Shown here piece by piece: positions 7,357 through 16,250 of a stretch of DNA of 64,000 nt (positions within the stretch are counted from its first letter, which is position 1; each line of letters begins with the position of its first letter). The notes under the pieces were generated by a model, which worked only from the letters and a program-made list of their open reading frames with translations, did no database searches and was not told where the DNA came from. Origin of the DNA: Chitinophaga filiformis (lineage in GTDB: Bacteria; Bacteroidota; Bacteroidia; Chitinophagales; Chitinophagaceae); NCBI RefSeq assembly GCF_021646545.1, contig NZ_JAKIRP010000014.1, positions 1 through 64,000 of the forward strand, in the 5' to 3' direction. Position numbers and translations under genes: made by a program.

Positions 7357-9660
7357 ATGCACAAGATATTAGTAGTGTTGCCCTTACTACTTGTATTGGG
7401 CACAACACTATTGATGGGGCAGTCAAAATATACCGTAAGCGGAACGGTGAAACAAAACTCCACAGGCGAAACACTCATAGGAGTAACTGTTGTGGTAGTG
7501 GAAAAACCCACAATAGGCGTAATTACAAATGAGTACGGGTTTTATTCTATTTCGCTGCCTAAAGGCAACTATACATTACGGTTCTCTTATGTTGGATACA
7601 AACAGGAATCAGTTGCTGTACAATTGGATTCAAGCATCAGGGGGAGCATTAATCTGTCTGACGAAACCAGTTTGCAGGAGGTGGTGATAAGCGCTAAAAA
7701 AGATAACGACAATCTTACGAAGGCCACAATGGGTACGGAAGTACTGAATATGAAAGAGGCGGCAAAACTGCCCGTGGTATTTGGCGAAAAAGACCTGGTA
7801 AAAACTATCCAGTTATTGCCTGGTGTAAAATCTAATGGGGAGGGAAGCAATGGATTTTCTGTCAGAGGCGGCGCTACCGACCAGAACCTGATATTGCTTG
7901 ACGAGGCGCCCGTATACAATGCCTCTCATCTGCTGGGTTTCTTCAGCTCTTTCAACAGTGATGCTATTAAAGATGCCACCATTATCAAAGGCAACAGTCC
8001 GGCACAATATGGCGGCCGCCTTTCATCCGTGCTCGACGTAAAAATGAAGGAAGGTAACAACAAAGATTACCAGGTAAGCGGAGGACTGGGCCTGATCAGT
8101 AGCAGATTGCTGCTTGAAGGTCCTATTCAGAAAGATAAATCATCGTTCATGATATCTGGCAGAAGGACTTACGCCGACCTCTTTGCAAGGCTTTCTTCAG
8201 ACATGAAAGACGTCAAATTATATTTCTATGATCTGAATGCTAAGGCAAACTGGGCCATCAACAGTAAGAATAAATTGTATTTCTCCGGCTACTTTGGGAA
8301 AGATGTATTCAGTGTGTCTTCACTGTTTGGAAGCGACTGGGGCAATACTACGGCTACGCTAAGGTGGAACAGCATTCTGAGCAACAAATTATTCTCCAAT
8401 ACATCTTTCATTTATAGCAACTACGATTTCAACGTGGGTTTTAAAACTGACGCCAGTGAGATGAATTTCAATTCCCATATCAAGGACCTGAACATGAAGC
8501 AGGATTTCACCTGGTATGCAAACGCTCACAATACAGTACGCATGGGGTTTAATATCATACACCATACCATTACACCCACCAAGGCCGAAGGAACGGATAT
8601 CGTGAATAACAAAAAGAGCCGTAAAGGCTTGGAGAATGCGGTATATGTGAGCAATTCATGGAAAGCCTCCGACCGCCTTAATATCGACTATGGATTGCGG
8701 CTTTCGTTTTATAGTGTGTTGGGAGGCAGCACCTACAATATTTACAAGGGTAATCAGCTCGTCGACTCTGTCAGATTAGCCAATGGAAAATCTGGCAAAA
8801 AGTACTACAACCTTGAGCCCAGGATCTCCGCAAGCTACAGTCTGAACAGTACCGCAGCTATCAAAATGGGTTATGCGCGTAATACCCAGCACCTGCACAT
8901 GATGAGCAACTCAACCGGGGGCAGCCCCACCGACGCATGGATCGGCAACAGTTATAACATCAAGCCGGAAGTAGCCGACCAGTTCAGCATCGGGTTTAGT
9001 AAAAACCTCCGTAACAATGCATTTGAGCTGAATACGGAGGCCTATTATAAAACAATGCAGCACCAGATAGATTACAGGGATGGCGCCGATATCAACACTG
9101 TACCTGATGTTGAACGGGAATTGCTGTTTGGTAAAGGCCGGGCCTATGGTGTAGAAATTTTATTGAGGAAGAAAAAGGGAAAACTGACAGGATGGATTGG
9201 TTATACCCTTTCTAAAACCGAAAGACAAATAAACGGCATTAACAATGGGCAATGGTATAATGCAAAGCAAGACCGTACGCACGACTTGTCAATTGTAGGC
9301 ATTTACACGCTTTCACCACGATGGACATTCTCCGGTACATTCATTTACAATACCGGCAATGCCGTCACATTCCCTACAGGCAAATATGTTCTGAACAATA
9401 TGGTTATTTATCAATATGGCGCCCGCAATGCCGACAGGATGCCCGCTACGCACAGACTGGACATCAGCGCCACTTACGAAAGGCCGGCCAGGAAACACTG
9501 GCAAAGTTCGTGGAGCTTCGGACTGTATAATGTATATGGCCGCCGCAATCCATTTGCCATCACGTTTAAAGAAAATAAGGATAATCCACAGAAAATAGAT
9601 GCGGTACAAACCTCGCTCTTTCAATGGGTACCCAGCATCACTTATAATTTCAAATTTTAA
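7357..9660 (+). CDS. TonB-dependent outer-membrane receptor with carboxypeptidase-regulatory-like domain
   Basis: A 767-residue outer-membrane receptor. The start at 7357 is preferred over an in-frame ATG at 7273 because it opens directly on a signal peptide ending around LLMGQ. The order is: carboxypeptidase-like beta-sandwich (to about residue 95, with a FSYVGYK end), a linker with EVVISA, a TonB plug with SVRGGATDQNLILLDEAPVY, and a 22-strand barrel ending in an aromatic residue. It lacks the length and signature of SusC proteins and is of the kind found with DUF4249 partners. Substrate unknown; the upstream LytTR system may regulate it. Confidence 0.92.
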   Translation: MHKILVVLPLLLVLGTTLLMGQSKYTVSGTVKQNSTGETLIGVTVVVVEKPTIGVITNEYGFYSISLPKGNYTLRFSYVGYKQESVAVQLDSSIRGSINLSDETSLQEVVISAKKDNDNLTKATMGTEVLNMKEAAKLPVVFGEKDLVKTIQLLPGVKSNGEGSNGFSVRGGATDQNLILLDEAPVYNASHLLGFFSSFNSDAIKDATIIKGNSPAQYGGRLSSVLDVKMKEGNNKDYQVSGGLGLISSRLLLEGPIQKDKSSFMISGRRTYADLFARLSSDMKDVKLYFYDLNAKANWAINSKNKLYFSGYFGKDVFSVSSLFGSDWGNTTATLRWNSILSNKLFSNTSFIYSNYDFNVGFKTDASEMNFNSHIKDLNMKQDFTWYANAHNTVRMGFNIIHHTITPTKAEGTDIVNNKKSRKGLENAVYVSNSWKASDRLNIDYGLRLSFYSVLGGSTYNIYKGNQLVDSVRLANGKSGKKYYNLEPRISASYSLNSTAAIKMGYARNTQHLHMMSNSTGGSPTDAWIGNSYNIKPEVADQFSIGFSKNLRNNAFELNTEAYYKTMQHQIDYRDGADINTVPDVERELLFGKGRAYGVEILLRKKKGKLTGWIGYTLSKTERQINGINNGQWYNAKQDRTHDLSIVGIYTLSPRWTFSGTFIYNTGNAVTFPTGKYVLNNMVIYQYGARNADRMPATHRLDISATYERPARKHWQSSWSFGLYNVYGRRNPFAITFKENKDNPQKIDAVQTSLFQWVPSITYNFKF

Positions 9661-9672
9661 GAAAGCATACAA

Positions 9673-10464
9673 ATGAAAAATATTGTCAGCATATTATTTA
9701 TCGCCTTCCTTCTGACGGCTTGCGAAAAAACGGTTGATTTAAAATACAAAGACAACCAGTCCAGGATCATCATTGAAGGAAACATCACTAACGGGCCCGG
9801 GCCATATTTTGTGAAGATCACAAAGTCCGTCAGGTTGACTGAAACCGGCACTTATCCCACCGTCGATGACGCCGTAGTAACTATCAGCGACGATGCCGGA
9901 AATACTGAAAGCCTCGCCGCAATGGGCAAAGGGATGTATAGCACCAGCACGTTGACCGGCGTAGAAGGCCGCACATACACCCTCACTGTACAGGCTGAGG
10001 ATGAAACCTACACAGCACAAAGCACGATGCCACAGCGGGTGCCTTTTGATTCCATTAAAGTGGAGACCGATATTATTACCGGTGAAACGGAATACAGTTT
10101 AATACCGGCTTACAAAGACCCATTATCAAAAGGCGACAATTACCGGTTTGTAATGTGGCTAAACAATAAGCTGCTCAATCAGCACCTGGTTCAAAATGAT
10201 GAAGTAAGAAACGGCGTTGTTAACACAGTGAGGCTGGAAATAAACGATGATGATATTGAGTTTAAAAAGGGAGATTCGATCACTTTACAAATGCAATGCA
10301 TTGATAAAAATGTGGCATTGTATTACAGAACATTAGCTTTAATATCTGATAGTGGTCCGGGCGGGGGTACAACGCCGAACAATCCACCGAATAATATTTC
10401 CAACGGGGCATTAGGTATATTCTCTGCTTATACAATGGAAGAAAAAACTACAGTTTTGCCATAG
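9673..10464 (+). CDS. DUF4249 family lipoprotein
   Basis: A 263-residue lipoprotein. The signal peptide ends in a lipobox FLLTAC with the lipidated Cys at residue 16. Beta-rich domains follow, beginning with the characteristic IIIEGNITNGPGPYFVKITK region. DUF4249 proteins accompany TonB receptors in Bacteroidota, probably as surface partners of the transporter, although their biochemistry is not settled. The gene starts 12 bases after the receptor stop and ends just before a strong terminator, so it completes that operon. The Gly/Asn/Pro-rich stretch near the C-terminus is an exposed linker. Confidence 0.88.
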   Translation: MKNIVSILFIAFLLTACEKTVDLKYKDNQSRIIIEGNITNGPGPYFVKITKSVRLTETGTYPTVDDAVVTISDDAGNTESLAAMGKGMYSTSTLTGVEGRTYTLTVQAEDETYTAQSTMPQRVPFDSIKVETDIITGETEYSLIPAYKDPLSKGDNYRFVMWLNNKLLNQHLVQNDEVRNGVVNTVRLEINDDDIEFKKGDSITLQMQCIDKNVALYYRTLALISDSGPGGGTTPNNPPNNISNGALGIFSAYTMEEKTTVLP

Positions 10465-10484
10465 AAAATACAAGTTTTCCCGTC

Positions 10485-10523
10485 AGGTGTCTCAAAAGTA
10501 ATTGAGGCACCTTTTTTATTTTG
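10485..10523 (+). terminator. Intrinsic terminator of the receptor operon
   Basis: AGGTGTCTCA (10485-10494) pairs with TGAGGCACCT (10503-10512) over ten base pairs, one of them a G-U, around an eight-base loop. A T-rich run follows. It lies 20 bases after the DUF4249 stop. Confidence 0.85.
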
Positions 10524-10549
10524 GGTAGTTTTTAGCATAAAAGTCTCTT

Positions 10550-10759
10550 TTATAGTTTTTTTGAACGCTGACTTCCTCCCTGGAGCTTATATGCTGGATG
10601 GACTCCACCTTCTGAAGTATACTTCGATGTAGGGTTTGTTAATTTCTCGCATTTCTCAAGGAGCTTCAAAATGGTCTTTGGCGTCAGCCCGTCAGCAGTG
10701 TAGCGTATATGTAAAAACGCCCCGGACTCTTCATCCCCTATTTTTCCACATTCGGCTAT
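10550..10759 (-). pseudogene. Stranded open frame without a start codon
   Basis: Between the terminator and the cytochrome gene a minus-strand frame of 69 sense codons ends in TAA at 10550. It reads like coding sequence (for example GLTPKTILKLLEKCEK) but has no ATG, GTG or TTG start visible, being bounded upstream by an in-frame stop at 10760. I do not recognise the family. It could be the 3' remnant of a decayed gene. The remaining bases to 10859 hold nothing I can identify. Confidence 0.3.
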
Positions 10760-10859
10760 TTATTCCCCCCGTACAACAATTTCTGCTTGCTATTAGTACC
10801 TGCTACGGGCATCTTTGTCAGTAAGAAAAATCTGCCCGACAATGTCTATATCCACCTTC

Positions 10860-12167
10860 ATGAGAAAAAAGCTTGTAAACATCGCCCTGATCATCGCCGG
10901 TGGCCTGATCTTAATACAATTTATCAGGCCCGGTATTAAAAATCCTCCCGTTACAAAAGACATCCAGGTACCTGCTGACGTTGCGCACATCCTGCGGGTT
11001 TCCTGTTACGATTGCCATTCAAACGAGACCAGACTGAAATGGTTTGATGAGATAGCACCTGCTTCCTGGCTGGTAGCCGGCCATATCAAAGATGGCAGGA
11101 AGGCGCTGAACTTCTCGCATTGGGACAGCCTCTCCGCCGGAGATCAGAAGGCCAATCTCTTCCTGTCTGTGAACCAGGCAATGTTTGGAGTAATGCCACT
11201 CCCCTCTTACACCACCTTCCATGGAGAAGCCAGGTTAACAGAAAAGGCCCTCAATACCCTCAAAACATATGTCAGAGGGCTGGCACCTTTTAAAGTATCT
11301 GACATCTCCCGTATTGGCGTGGCACAGCAACAATTCAGCAAGTGGGCTGCCGGAGCGCTTCCTGCTGTAGAAGACATACACCCCGCTCCCAATGGCATCG
11401 CCTATATACACGACTACAGGGACTGGCAGATCGTGAATATCTCAGACAGGTTCGATAATGGTACCATGAGGGTCATCCTGGGCAATGATGTGGCGATGGA
11501 AGCGATCAATAAACACAAGACCAATCCATGGCCCAACGGCACCATCTTCGCAAAAGTGGCCTGGGAACAATTGACTGACAGTAACCTCGTTGCCAATACC
11601 GGCGAACTGAAACAGGTTGAGTTCATGATAAAAGATGATAAAAAATATGCCGGTACTGCAGGCTGGGGCTGGGCAAGATGGAAAGGCAATGACCTGAAAC
11701 CTTATGGCAAAACACTCACCTTTACACAGGAATGTGTGAACTGTCACCAGCCGATGAAAGGTAATGACTTTGTGTTCACGCCGCCCCTCGCAGATGCCGA
11801 CAGACCTGATAAAGTGGTCAATGGAGCACAGCAGCAGCTGATTGCCTCCGTGATCGACAACAAACGTCAGACACATACCGTACTGTTTGGGAACAGCATT
11901 GCGGTACAACATGCCAGAAGCGGCGCTATAGGCGCTTACCCTGAGGGGGCAATACTCACACTGGCCACCTGGTCACAGCAGGAAGATGCGCACTGGTTTG
12001 GTGCAAAGATCCCTGAACATCTGCAGACAGTAGAAACGGTGAAAGTGAGTACAACAACATCTTACGAGGGTTATCAGGCCCCTTCATGGAAGCAATTACC
12101 AACAGCAGACCAATCAGACAGGATCAATTATATAACGCACCTGAGAGCATCGGTGATCTTTAACTAA
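10860..12167 (+). CDS. Exported heme-binding domain plus cytochrome P460 protein
   Basis: A 435-residue exported protein. The start at 10860 is chosen over in-frame ATGs at 10815 and 10842 because it places basic residues directly before the signal anchor. The N-terminal half carries a heme-binding domain with a CXXCH site (SCYDCHSNE). The C-terminal half is a cytochrome P460-type domain, opening around YRDWQIVNISDRFDNG and carrying its own CVNCHQPM heme site. P460 enzymes oxidise small nitrogen compounds such as hydroxylamine, but many homologues are uncharacterised. The truncated LytTR gene follows 17 bases later, and another cytochrome c is encoded nearby at 13959. Confidence 0.85.
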   Translation: MRKKLVNIALIIAGGLILIQFIRPGIKNPPVTKDIQVPADVAHILRVSCYDCHSNETRLKWFDEIAPASWLVAGHIKDGRKALNFSHWDSLSAGDQKANLFLSVNQAMFGVMPLPSYTTFHGEARLTEKALNTLKTYVRGLAPFKVSDISRIGVAQQQFSKWAAGALPAVEDIHPAPNGIAYIHDYRDWQIVNISDRFDNGTMRVILGNDVAMEAINKHKTNPWPNGTIFAKVAWEQLTDSNLVANTGELKQVEFMIKDDKKYAGTAGWGWARWKGNDLKPYGKTLTFTQECVNCHQPMKGNDFVFTPPLADADRPDKVVNGAQQQLIASVIDNKRQTHTVLFGNSIAVQHARSGAIGAYPEGAILTLATWSQQEDAHWFGAKIPEHLQTVETVKVSTTTSYEGYQAPSWKQLPTADQSDRINYITHLRASVIFN

Positions 12168-12184
12168 ACGCTGCAAGTTGTACT

Positions 12185-12724
12185 ATGAAGAACATACGCA
12201 CATTCCAGGGATCGAGCACGGCTTACGATGAATATGTCATGGAGGTAGCTAATGGCATTGACTACATTCTGAAGCCATTCATCAAGGTAACGCCAGTGGC
12301 TGCAGTCAGCAAAGCAGCCACTTTAAAACAGACGCGTGGAACGGCGGAAACACATCACTTATATCCGCAGTATGTACCGAAAGGGAAAAAAAGTTTCCTC
12401 GTTTTCAAGGATAACAAATATACCGTGATCGGGGTGGAGCAGATCGCTTTCTTTTATGTCAGGGGCGAGCAACCGGTGATAGTGACCTTTGAGGGAACGG
12501 AATACATCGCCAGCCAATCGCTGGACACTACCAGCAGCCAGCTGTCGCCGGCACAATTCTATCGTATCAACCGTCAATACCTCATCAATTTCGATGCAGT
12601 ACATGAGGTAGAGCGTTACTTTGCACGTAAGCTCCTGGTGCATCTCAAAACGGCTACACCTGAGCAGATCATCATCGGGAAAAATAAAGCGCCTGAGTTT
12701 CTCCAATGGCTGGATAACCGTTGA
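12185..12724 (+). CDS. LytTR DNA-binding protein with a truncated receiver domain
   Basis: A 179-residue protein whose C-terminal ~100 residues are a complete LytTR DNA-binding domain (from about YTVIGVEQIAFFYVRGE to the end). Residues 12-32 (TAYDEYVMEVANGIDYILKP and the next Phe) match the last part of a receiver domain. They include the conserved Thr and the Lys of LKP, as in the intact regulator at 6370-7062. Everything before that, including the phosphoacceptor Asp, is missing and only 11 residues precede it. It is therefore a decayed or remodelled response regulator that cannot be phosphorylated in the usual way. It follows the cytochrome gene by 17 bases and may act as a constitutive regulator. 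Confidence 0.8.
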   Translation: MKNIRTFQGSSTAYDEYVMEVANGIDYILKPFIKVTPVAAVSKAATLKQTRGTAETHHLYPQYVPKGKKSFLVFKDNKYTVIGVEQIAFFYVRGEQPVIVTFEGTEYIASQSLDTTSSQLSPAQFYRINRQYLINFDAVHEVERYFARKLLVHLKTATPEQIIIGKNKAPEFLQWLDNR

Positions 12725-12827
12725 TCTGGTTAGTTAAGCTGGCGAACACTTCCATTTTGCAGGAATAAATTGTGCTCCTTTAGCATGTTTTTCCTAGATT
12801 TATACAGACCACCAAAAAAGCAGTTTT

Positions 12828-13703
12828 ATGAGTCATCTGAAAATTGGATGGGCCGGTCTGGGCAATATGGGAACGCCAATGGTCACGAACCTCGTCAAAG
12901 CCGGTTTTAAGGTTAAAGTGTACAATCGCACAGCAGCGAAGGCAAAGGCACTACAGGAAAAGCTGGGTGTAGACGTAGCCAGGAGCCCAAAGCACCTGGT
13001 AGAAGATGTGGACATGGTGATCACCATGCTGACGGACGATGCTGCGCTCAAAGAAGTATATGAGGGCCCGGAAGGCATCCTCTCCGTGACGCTGCCTCCC
13101 AATATGCTGGCCATTGATATGAGCACGGTTTCACCGGATACCACCCGGCAACTGGCGGCCTTATGTGAGGCGGAAGGCATCTGGTATATGGACGCACCGG
13201 TATCGGGCAGTGTTAAACCTGCAGAAGAAGGGCAGCTGGTCATTATGGCCGGAGGCCGTCCTGAGGATTTTGAACGGGCCAGACCCATCTTCAACGTCCT
13301 GGGCAAAGCCTCTTATCTGCTGGGTGATAATGGAGCAGGAAATTATGCGAAACTGGCCATTAATACCTTCCTCGGTATTACCCTGCAGGGACTGTCGGAA
13401 GCTGTTATATTCGCCAAAAACAACGGCGTCTCTCCAGAGCAGCTCCTGCCGCTGATCAACGACGGGCCTTTAGCCAGTGTGGTCACGCGGAGCAAGTCAC
13501 AGAATATCATCAACCATGATTTCACGCCTTCGTTTCCCTTAGGTCTCCTGGCGAAAGACATACGGCTGGCCAAAGCACAGGGCATGGATACCCCTGCTGT
13601 CAATACCCTTTCTACTACATTACAGGATGCATTAGCGAAAGGATTGGGCGCTTCAGATATGATGGCCATCTATCAATTTCTCGAGCAGGAATATACGATA
13701 TAA
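12828..13703 (+). CDS. NAD(P)-dependent beta-hydroxyacid dehydrogenase
   Basis: A 291-residue enzyme of the 3-hydroxyisobutyrate / tartronate semialdehyde reductase family. It has the N-terminal Rossmann motif GLGNMGTPM (residues 11-19), the substrate-binding DAPVSGSVKPAEEGQL segment near residue 122, and the catalytic Lys in NYAKLAIN near residue 175. A C-terminal all-helical domain follows. It reduces or oxidises short beta-hydroxy acids in the cytoplasm. The true substrate is unclear, since related proteins are also succinic semialdehyde reductases. It stands alone, ending at a small hairpin. Confidence 0.9.
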   Translation: MSHLKIGWAGLGNMGTPMVTNLVKAGFKVKVYNRTAAKAKALQEKLGVDVARSPKHLVEDVDMVITMLTDDAALKEVYEGPEGILSVTLPPNMLAIDMSTVSPDTTRQLAALCEAEGIWYMDAPVSGSVKPAEEGQLVIMAGGRPEDFERARPIFNVLGKASYLLGDNGAGNYAKLAINTFLGITLQGLSEAVIFAKNNGVSPEQLLPLINDGPLASVVTRSKSQNIINHDFTPSFPLGLLAKDIRLAKAQGMDTPAVNTLSTTLQDALAKGLGASDMMAIYQFLEQEYTI

Positions 13704-13710
13704 AGCGTAA

Positions 13711-13730
13711 GGCCGGTCTTTCGACCGGCC
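13711..13730 (+). terminator. Hairpin after the dehydrogenase gene
   Basis: GGCCGGTC and GACCGGCC pair perfectly over eight bases around a four-base loop, eight bases after the stop. There is no U-tract, so this may be an mRNA-stabilising end or a bidirectional terminator shared with the convergent cytochrome gene. Confidence 0.55.
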
Positions 13731-13958
13731 TACTCACAACGTGTGTGTCTTCTAAGGATAATCAGGATAATAACACTTCATCACTCTTAACGTAAACCTT
13801 CAGGTTCTTCAATAATTGTATATAGCAGGCTGTTTCATTCTTCTGATATAAAATATGTTTGTTTCTTCAATCCGGTTCGCGAAGTTATACTCATCTCTTC
13901 ACTGTTTATGCCACCTAATCCGGTAGCTGCATACCCCCGATTAAGGGGATACTCCGGC

Positions 13959-14936
13959 TCAGGGAGTAAATTTCGCTACCTGATGATGCACTGGCTTCAG
14001 CGTTTTCAGGTATGTATAGATAGATCTCAGGTCACTGGTGTCCATACCTGAGTAATACGCCCAGGGCATCATGGTATTAAAGCCGCCTTTGGCAACAGGC
14101 TGATTACGCGTTGCACTATCTGTAAACGCTTTAAACCGCGCTACAAACTGCTCTGCCGTCCAGCTACCTAAACCTGTTTCCTTATCAGGCGTAAGATTGG
14201 CAGCACGCGACATTCCGCCGCCAGGCAATGGAAAAGCAGTTCCTCCTGCAAAGGCATCTCCTGAATCTTTTCCCTGCACTTTATAGGTATGACAGTCGGC
14301 ACAACCGGCGGTCATTACCAGGTAACGGCCATATCCTACAGTGTCGGCGCGGTCAACATGGGCAACAGGCTGAGGGTCAGCAGGTGTCAGGTTCATTAGC
14401 AGGCTGACAGGAAAATCGGCTGAAGATGCCGGTACATCATTAGGCACAGCAGGCAAAGTACGGAGATAGGCTATGATAGCATATACATCTTCCGTCTGCA
14501 TCTTTCCATAGCTGGTATAAGGCATCACCGGAAAGAGTGTTTTCCCGTGCCTGTCCACGCCACTGGTAATAGCCCGGTATATCTCACCATCTGACCATTT
14601 ACTTAAACCATAAGGCGTAATATTCTTTGAGTAGAACACGCCGGGAAAACCGAAGCTCTGATCAAATCGTACGCCTCCGGCGCCCCTGGAGTCAGGCAAG
14701 ACAGGTCCGGCCAGTTTTGAGAAATCACGTTGTGAATGACAGTCCGTACAACCAGCTACATGGTTCACCAGATAGCTTCCCCGCGCTATACGGGCTGGCG
14801 TACGTTCTATGGTAATGTCAGGCGCCGCGCCTACATTAGGGAGCGCAAACCGGAGATAAGAATAACCACTGATGGCAACTAATACCACTAACAATACAAC
14901 TGTGGCTAAAATACGCAGGATCGTTTTCTTGTTCAT
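13959..14936 (-). CDS. Diheme c-type cytochrome, membrane-anchored
   Basis: A 325-residue protein with an N-terminal transmembrane anchor (about residues 8-27) and two cytochrome c domains. Each has a CXXCH heme attachment site (GCTDCHSQ near residue 60 and GCADCHTY near residue 210). Met ligands are plausible in the following segments, such as TLFPVMPYTSY. The layout resembles periplasmic diheme cytochromes that feed electrons to or from dehydrogenases. No dehydrogenase is adjacent; the P460 protein at 10860 is the nearest redox partner candidate. A -7 promoter element at 15000-15007 lies upstream. Confidence 0.9.
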   Translation of the reverse strand: MNKKTILRILATVVLLVVLVAISGYSYLRFALPNVGAAPDITIERTPARIARGSYLVNHVAGCTDCHSQRDFSKLAGPVLPDSRGAGGVRFDQSFGFPGVFYSKNITPYGLSKWSDGEIYRAITSGVDRHGKTLFPVMPYTSYGKMQTEDVYAIIAYLRTLPAVPNDVPASSADFPVSLLMNLTPADPQPVAHVDRADTVGYGRYLVMTAGCADCHTYKVQGKDSGDAFAGGTAFPLPGGGMSRAANLTPDKETGLGSWTAEQFVARFKAFTDSATRNQPVAKGGFNTMMPWAYYSGMDTSDLRSIYTYLKTLKPVHHQVAKFTP

Positions 14937-15267
14937 AAAAAGTGTAATGGATGTTTTTTCCCCGAACTATTTTTATCAGACTTTCTCAGATCAGGGCCAC
15001 AAAGTTATTGCTGCGTGTGTGTTGTTGTTGCCACCTAAAGTGGTCGAAAAGCATCCCCATATAAGGGGATAGCGTATATCTCAGCAATTGTAAGATTATT
15101 GTACTTAACACTGTTGCTTATTGATTCTCAAACAGTAAAATCATACCACGGTAATGCCTGTTTGCTGGCGCTTTGAATAATAACATTAAATGATAGTAAA
15201 AAGCAATATCATTGCACTCTGTAATCCAAGTACAACCATATTCTGAAGCCAACTTAAATATCCTGGA
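14937..15267. promoter_or_regulatory. 331-base divergent intergenic region with a minus-strand -7 element
   Basis: The region separates the diverging cytochrome c and GH128-like genes. At 15000-15007 the minus strand reads TAACTTTG (TAnnTTTG), placing the cytochrome transcript start roughly 55 bases before its ATG. No equally good element was found for the plus-strand gene, and no small gene is evident. Confidence 0.4.
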
Positions 15268-16167
15268 ATGACCAAATTGAAACTTGCGCTCTTAATGAGC
15301 TTGTCCCTGTTCATCGCCTGCAGTAAAGACAAAGACACAACTACAACACCGGCACCCGGTGGTGGTGGAACTGAAAACGGCGGTGGTTATGAAGCGCCTA
15401 AAACCGGTAAAAAAGGCACAGACTTCAGCACCAATACTACTAACGGCACGTGGTATACGAACGTGGTAAATCTGAAAAGCCATTGGTTCTATACATGGGG
15501 TACTACTTCGCCTGCTAAAACAGTACCGCAGAATTGTGAATTCGTACCTATGTTCTGGGGAAAAGGTAATGTGACCGATGCGCTGATCGATTCTGTTAAA
15601 AGAATGAAAGCTGCCGGCACTGCGAAATATGTGCTGGGCTTCAATGAACCTGATGCCGGCGATCAATCCAACATGACGGTACAGCAGGCACTGGACCTCT
15701 GGCCTAAACTGGAAAGCATTGGCCTGCCGCTGGGCAGCCCAGCTACTGTATGGCCTGAGCAAGCCTGGATCTATGAGTTCCTCGATAAGGCGATCGAGCA
15801 GAAACGCCGCGTAGACTTCATCTGTGTACACATGTATGTTGGTCTTGACGATACGCATTTCGTGAGCGTGCTGCAGAAACTCTACGATAAATACCACCTG
15901 CCTATCTGGATCACCGAATTTGCTACAGTGGATCACAACGCTACTACCATAGATGGTAACATGTACAGGCCGGATCAGGTACTGGCATTTATGCAACGCC
16001 TGCTGCCTAAACTGGAAGCATTACCATTTGTACACCGTTATTCCTGGTTCTCCGGTTCTCCTACCAGCACCAGGTTATGGCCTTCCGCGCTGGTGGCTGC
16101 CGATGGTAAACTGACCACGCTGGGACAATGGTATGCAGACTATAAACCCAATACAGCAGTGAAATAG
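15268..16167 (+). CDS. GH128-like glycosyl hydrolase lipoprotein
   Basis: A 299-residue lipoprotein. A lipobox ending in SLFIAC (Cys at residue 18) is followed by a Thr/Pro/Gly-rich linker to about residue 45, then a glycosyl hydrolase catalytic-core TIM barrel. Two acidic catalytic candidates fit the family pattern: Glu127 in GFNEPD and Glu217 in WITEFA. WFYTWGTT near residue 75 is another family mark. GH128 enzymes cleave beta-1,3-glucan. The protein is probably surface-anchored and helps degrade fungal or plant glucan. It is monocistronic and ends at a perfect terminator. Confidence 0.85.
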   Translation: MTKLKLALLMSLSLFIACSKDKDTTTTPAPGGGGTENGGGYEAPKTGKKGTDFSTNTTNGTWYTNVVNLKSHWFYTWGTTSPAKTVPQNCEFVPMFWGKGNVTDALIDSVKRMKAAGTAKYVLGFNEPDAGDQSNMTVQQALDLWPKLESIGLPLGSPATVWPEQAWIYEFLDKAIEQKRRVDFICVHMYVGLDDTHFVSVLQKLYDKYHLPIWITEFATVDHNATTIDGNMYRPDQVLAFMQRLLPKLEALPFVHRYSWFSGSPTSTRLWPSALVAADGKLTTLGQWYADYKPNTAVK

Positions 16168-16187
16168 TTAAACTGTCTTATACAGAA

Positions 16188-16226
16188 AGACCCGCGTACA
16201 TACTATGTATAACGCGGGTCTTTTTT
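16188..16226 (+). terminator. Intrinsic terminator of the GH128-like gene
   Basis: GACCCGCGT (16189-16197) and ACGCGGGTC (16212-16220) pair perfectly, with an inner palindromic loop, and six T residues follow. It lies between convergent genes. Confidence 0.9.
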
Positions 16227-16250
16227 ATGAACCAAACTGTAATATTCTTC

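Noticed and set aside
12185..12724. Complete LytTR response regulator
   Set aside because: The first ~80 residues of the receiver, with the phosphoacceptor Asp, are not encoded in any frame just upstream; the preceding bases are the end of the cytochrome gene and a short spacer.
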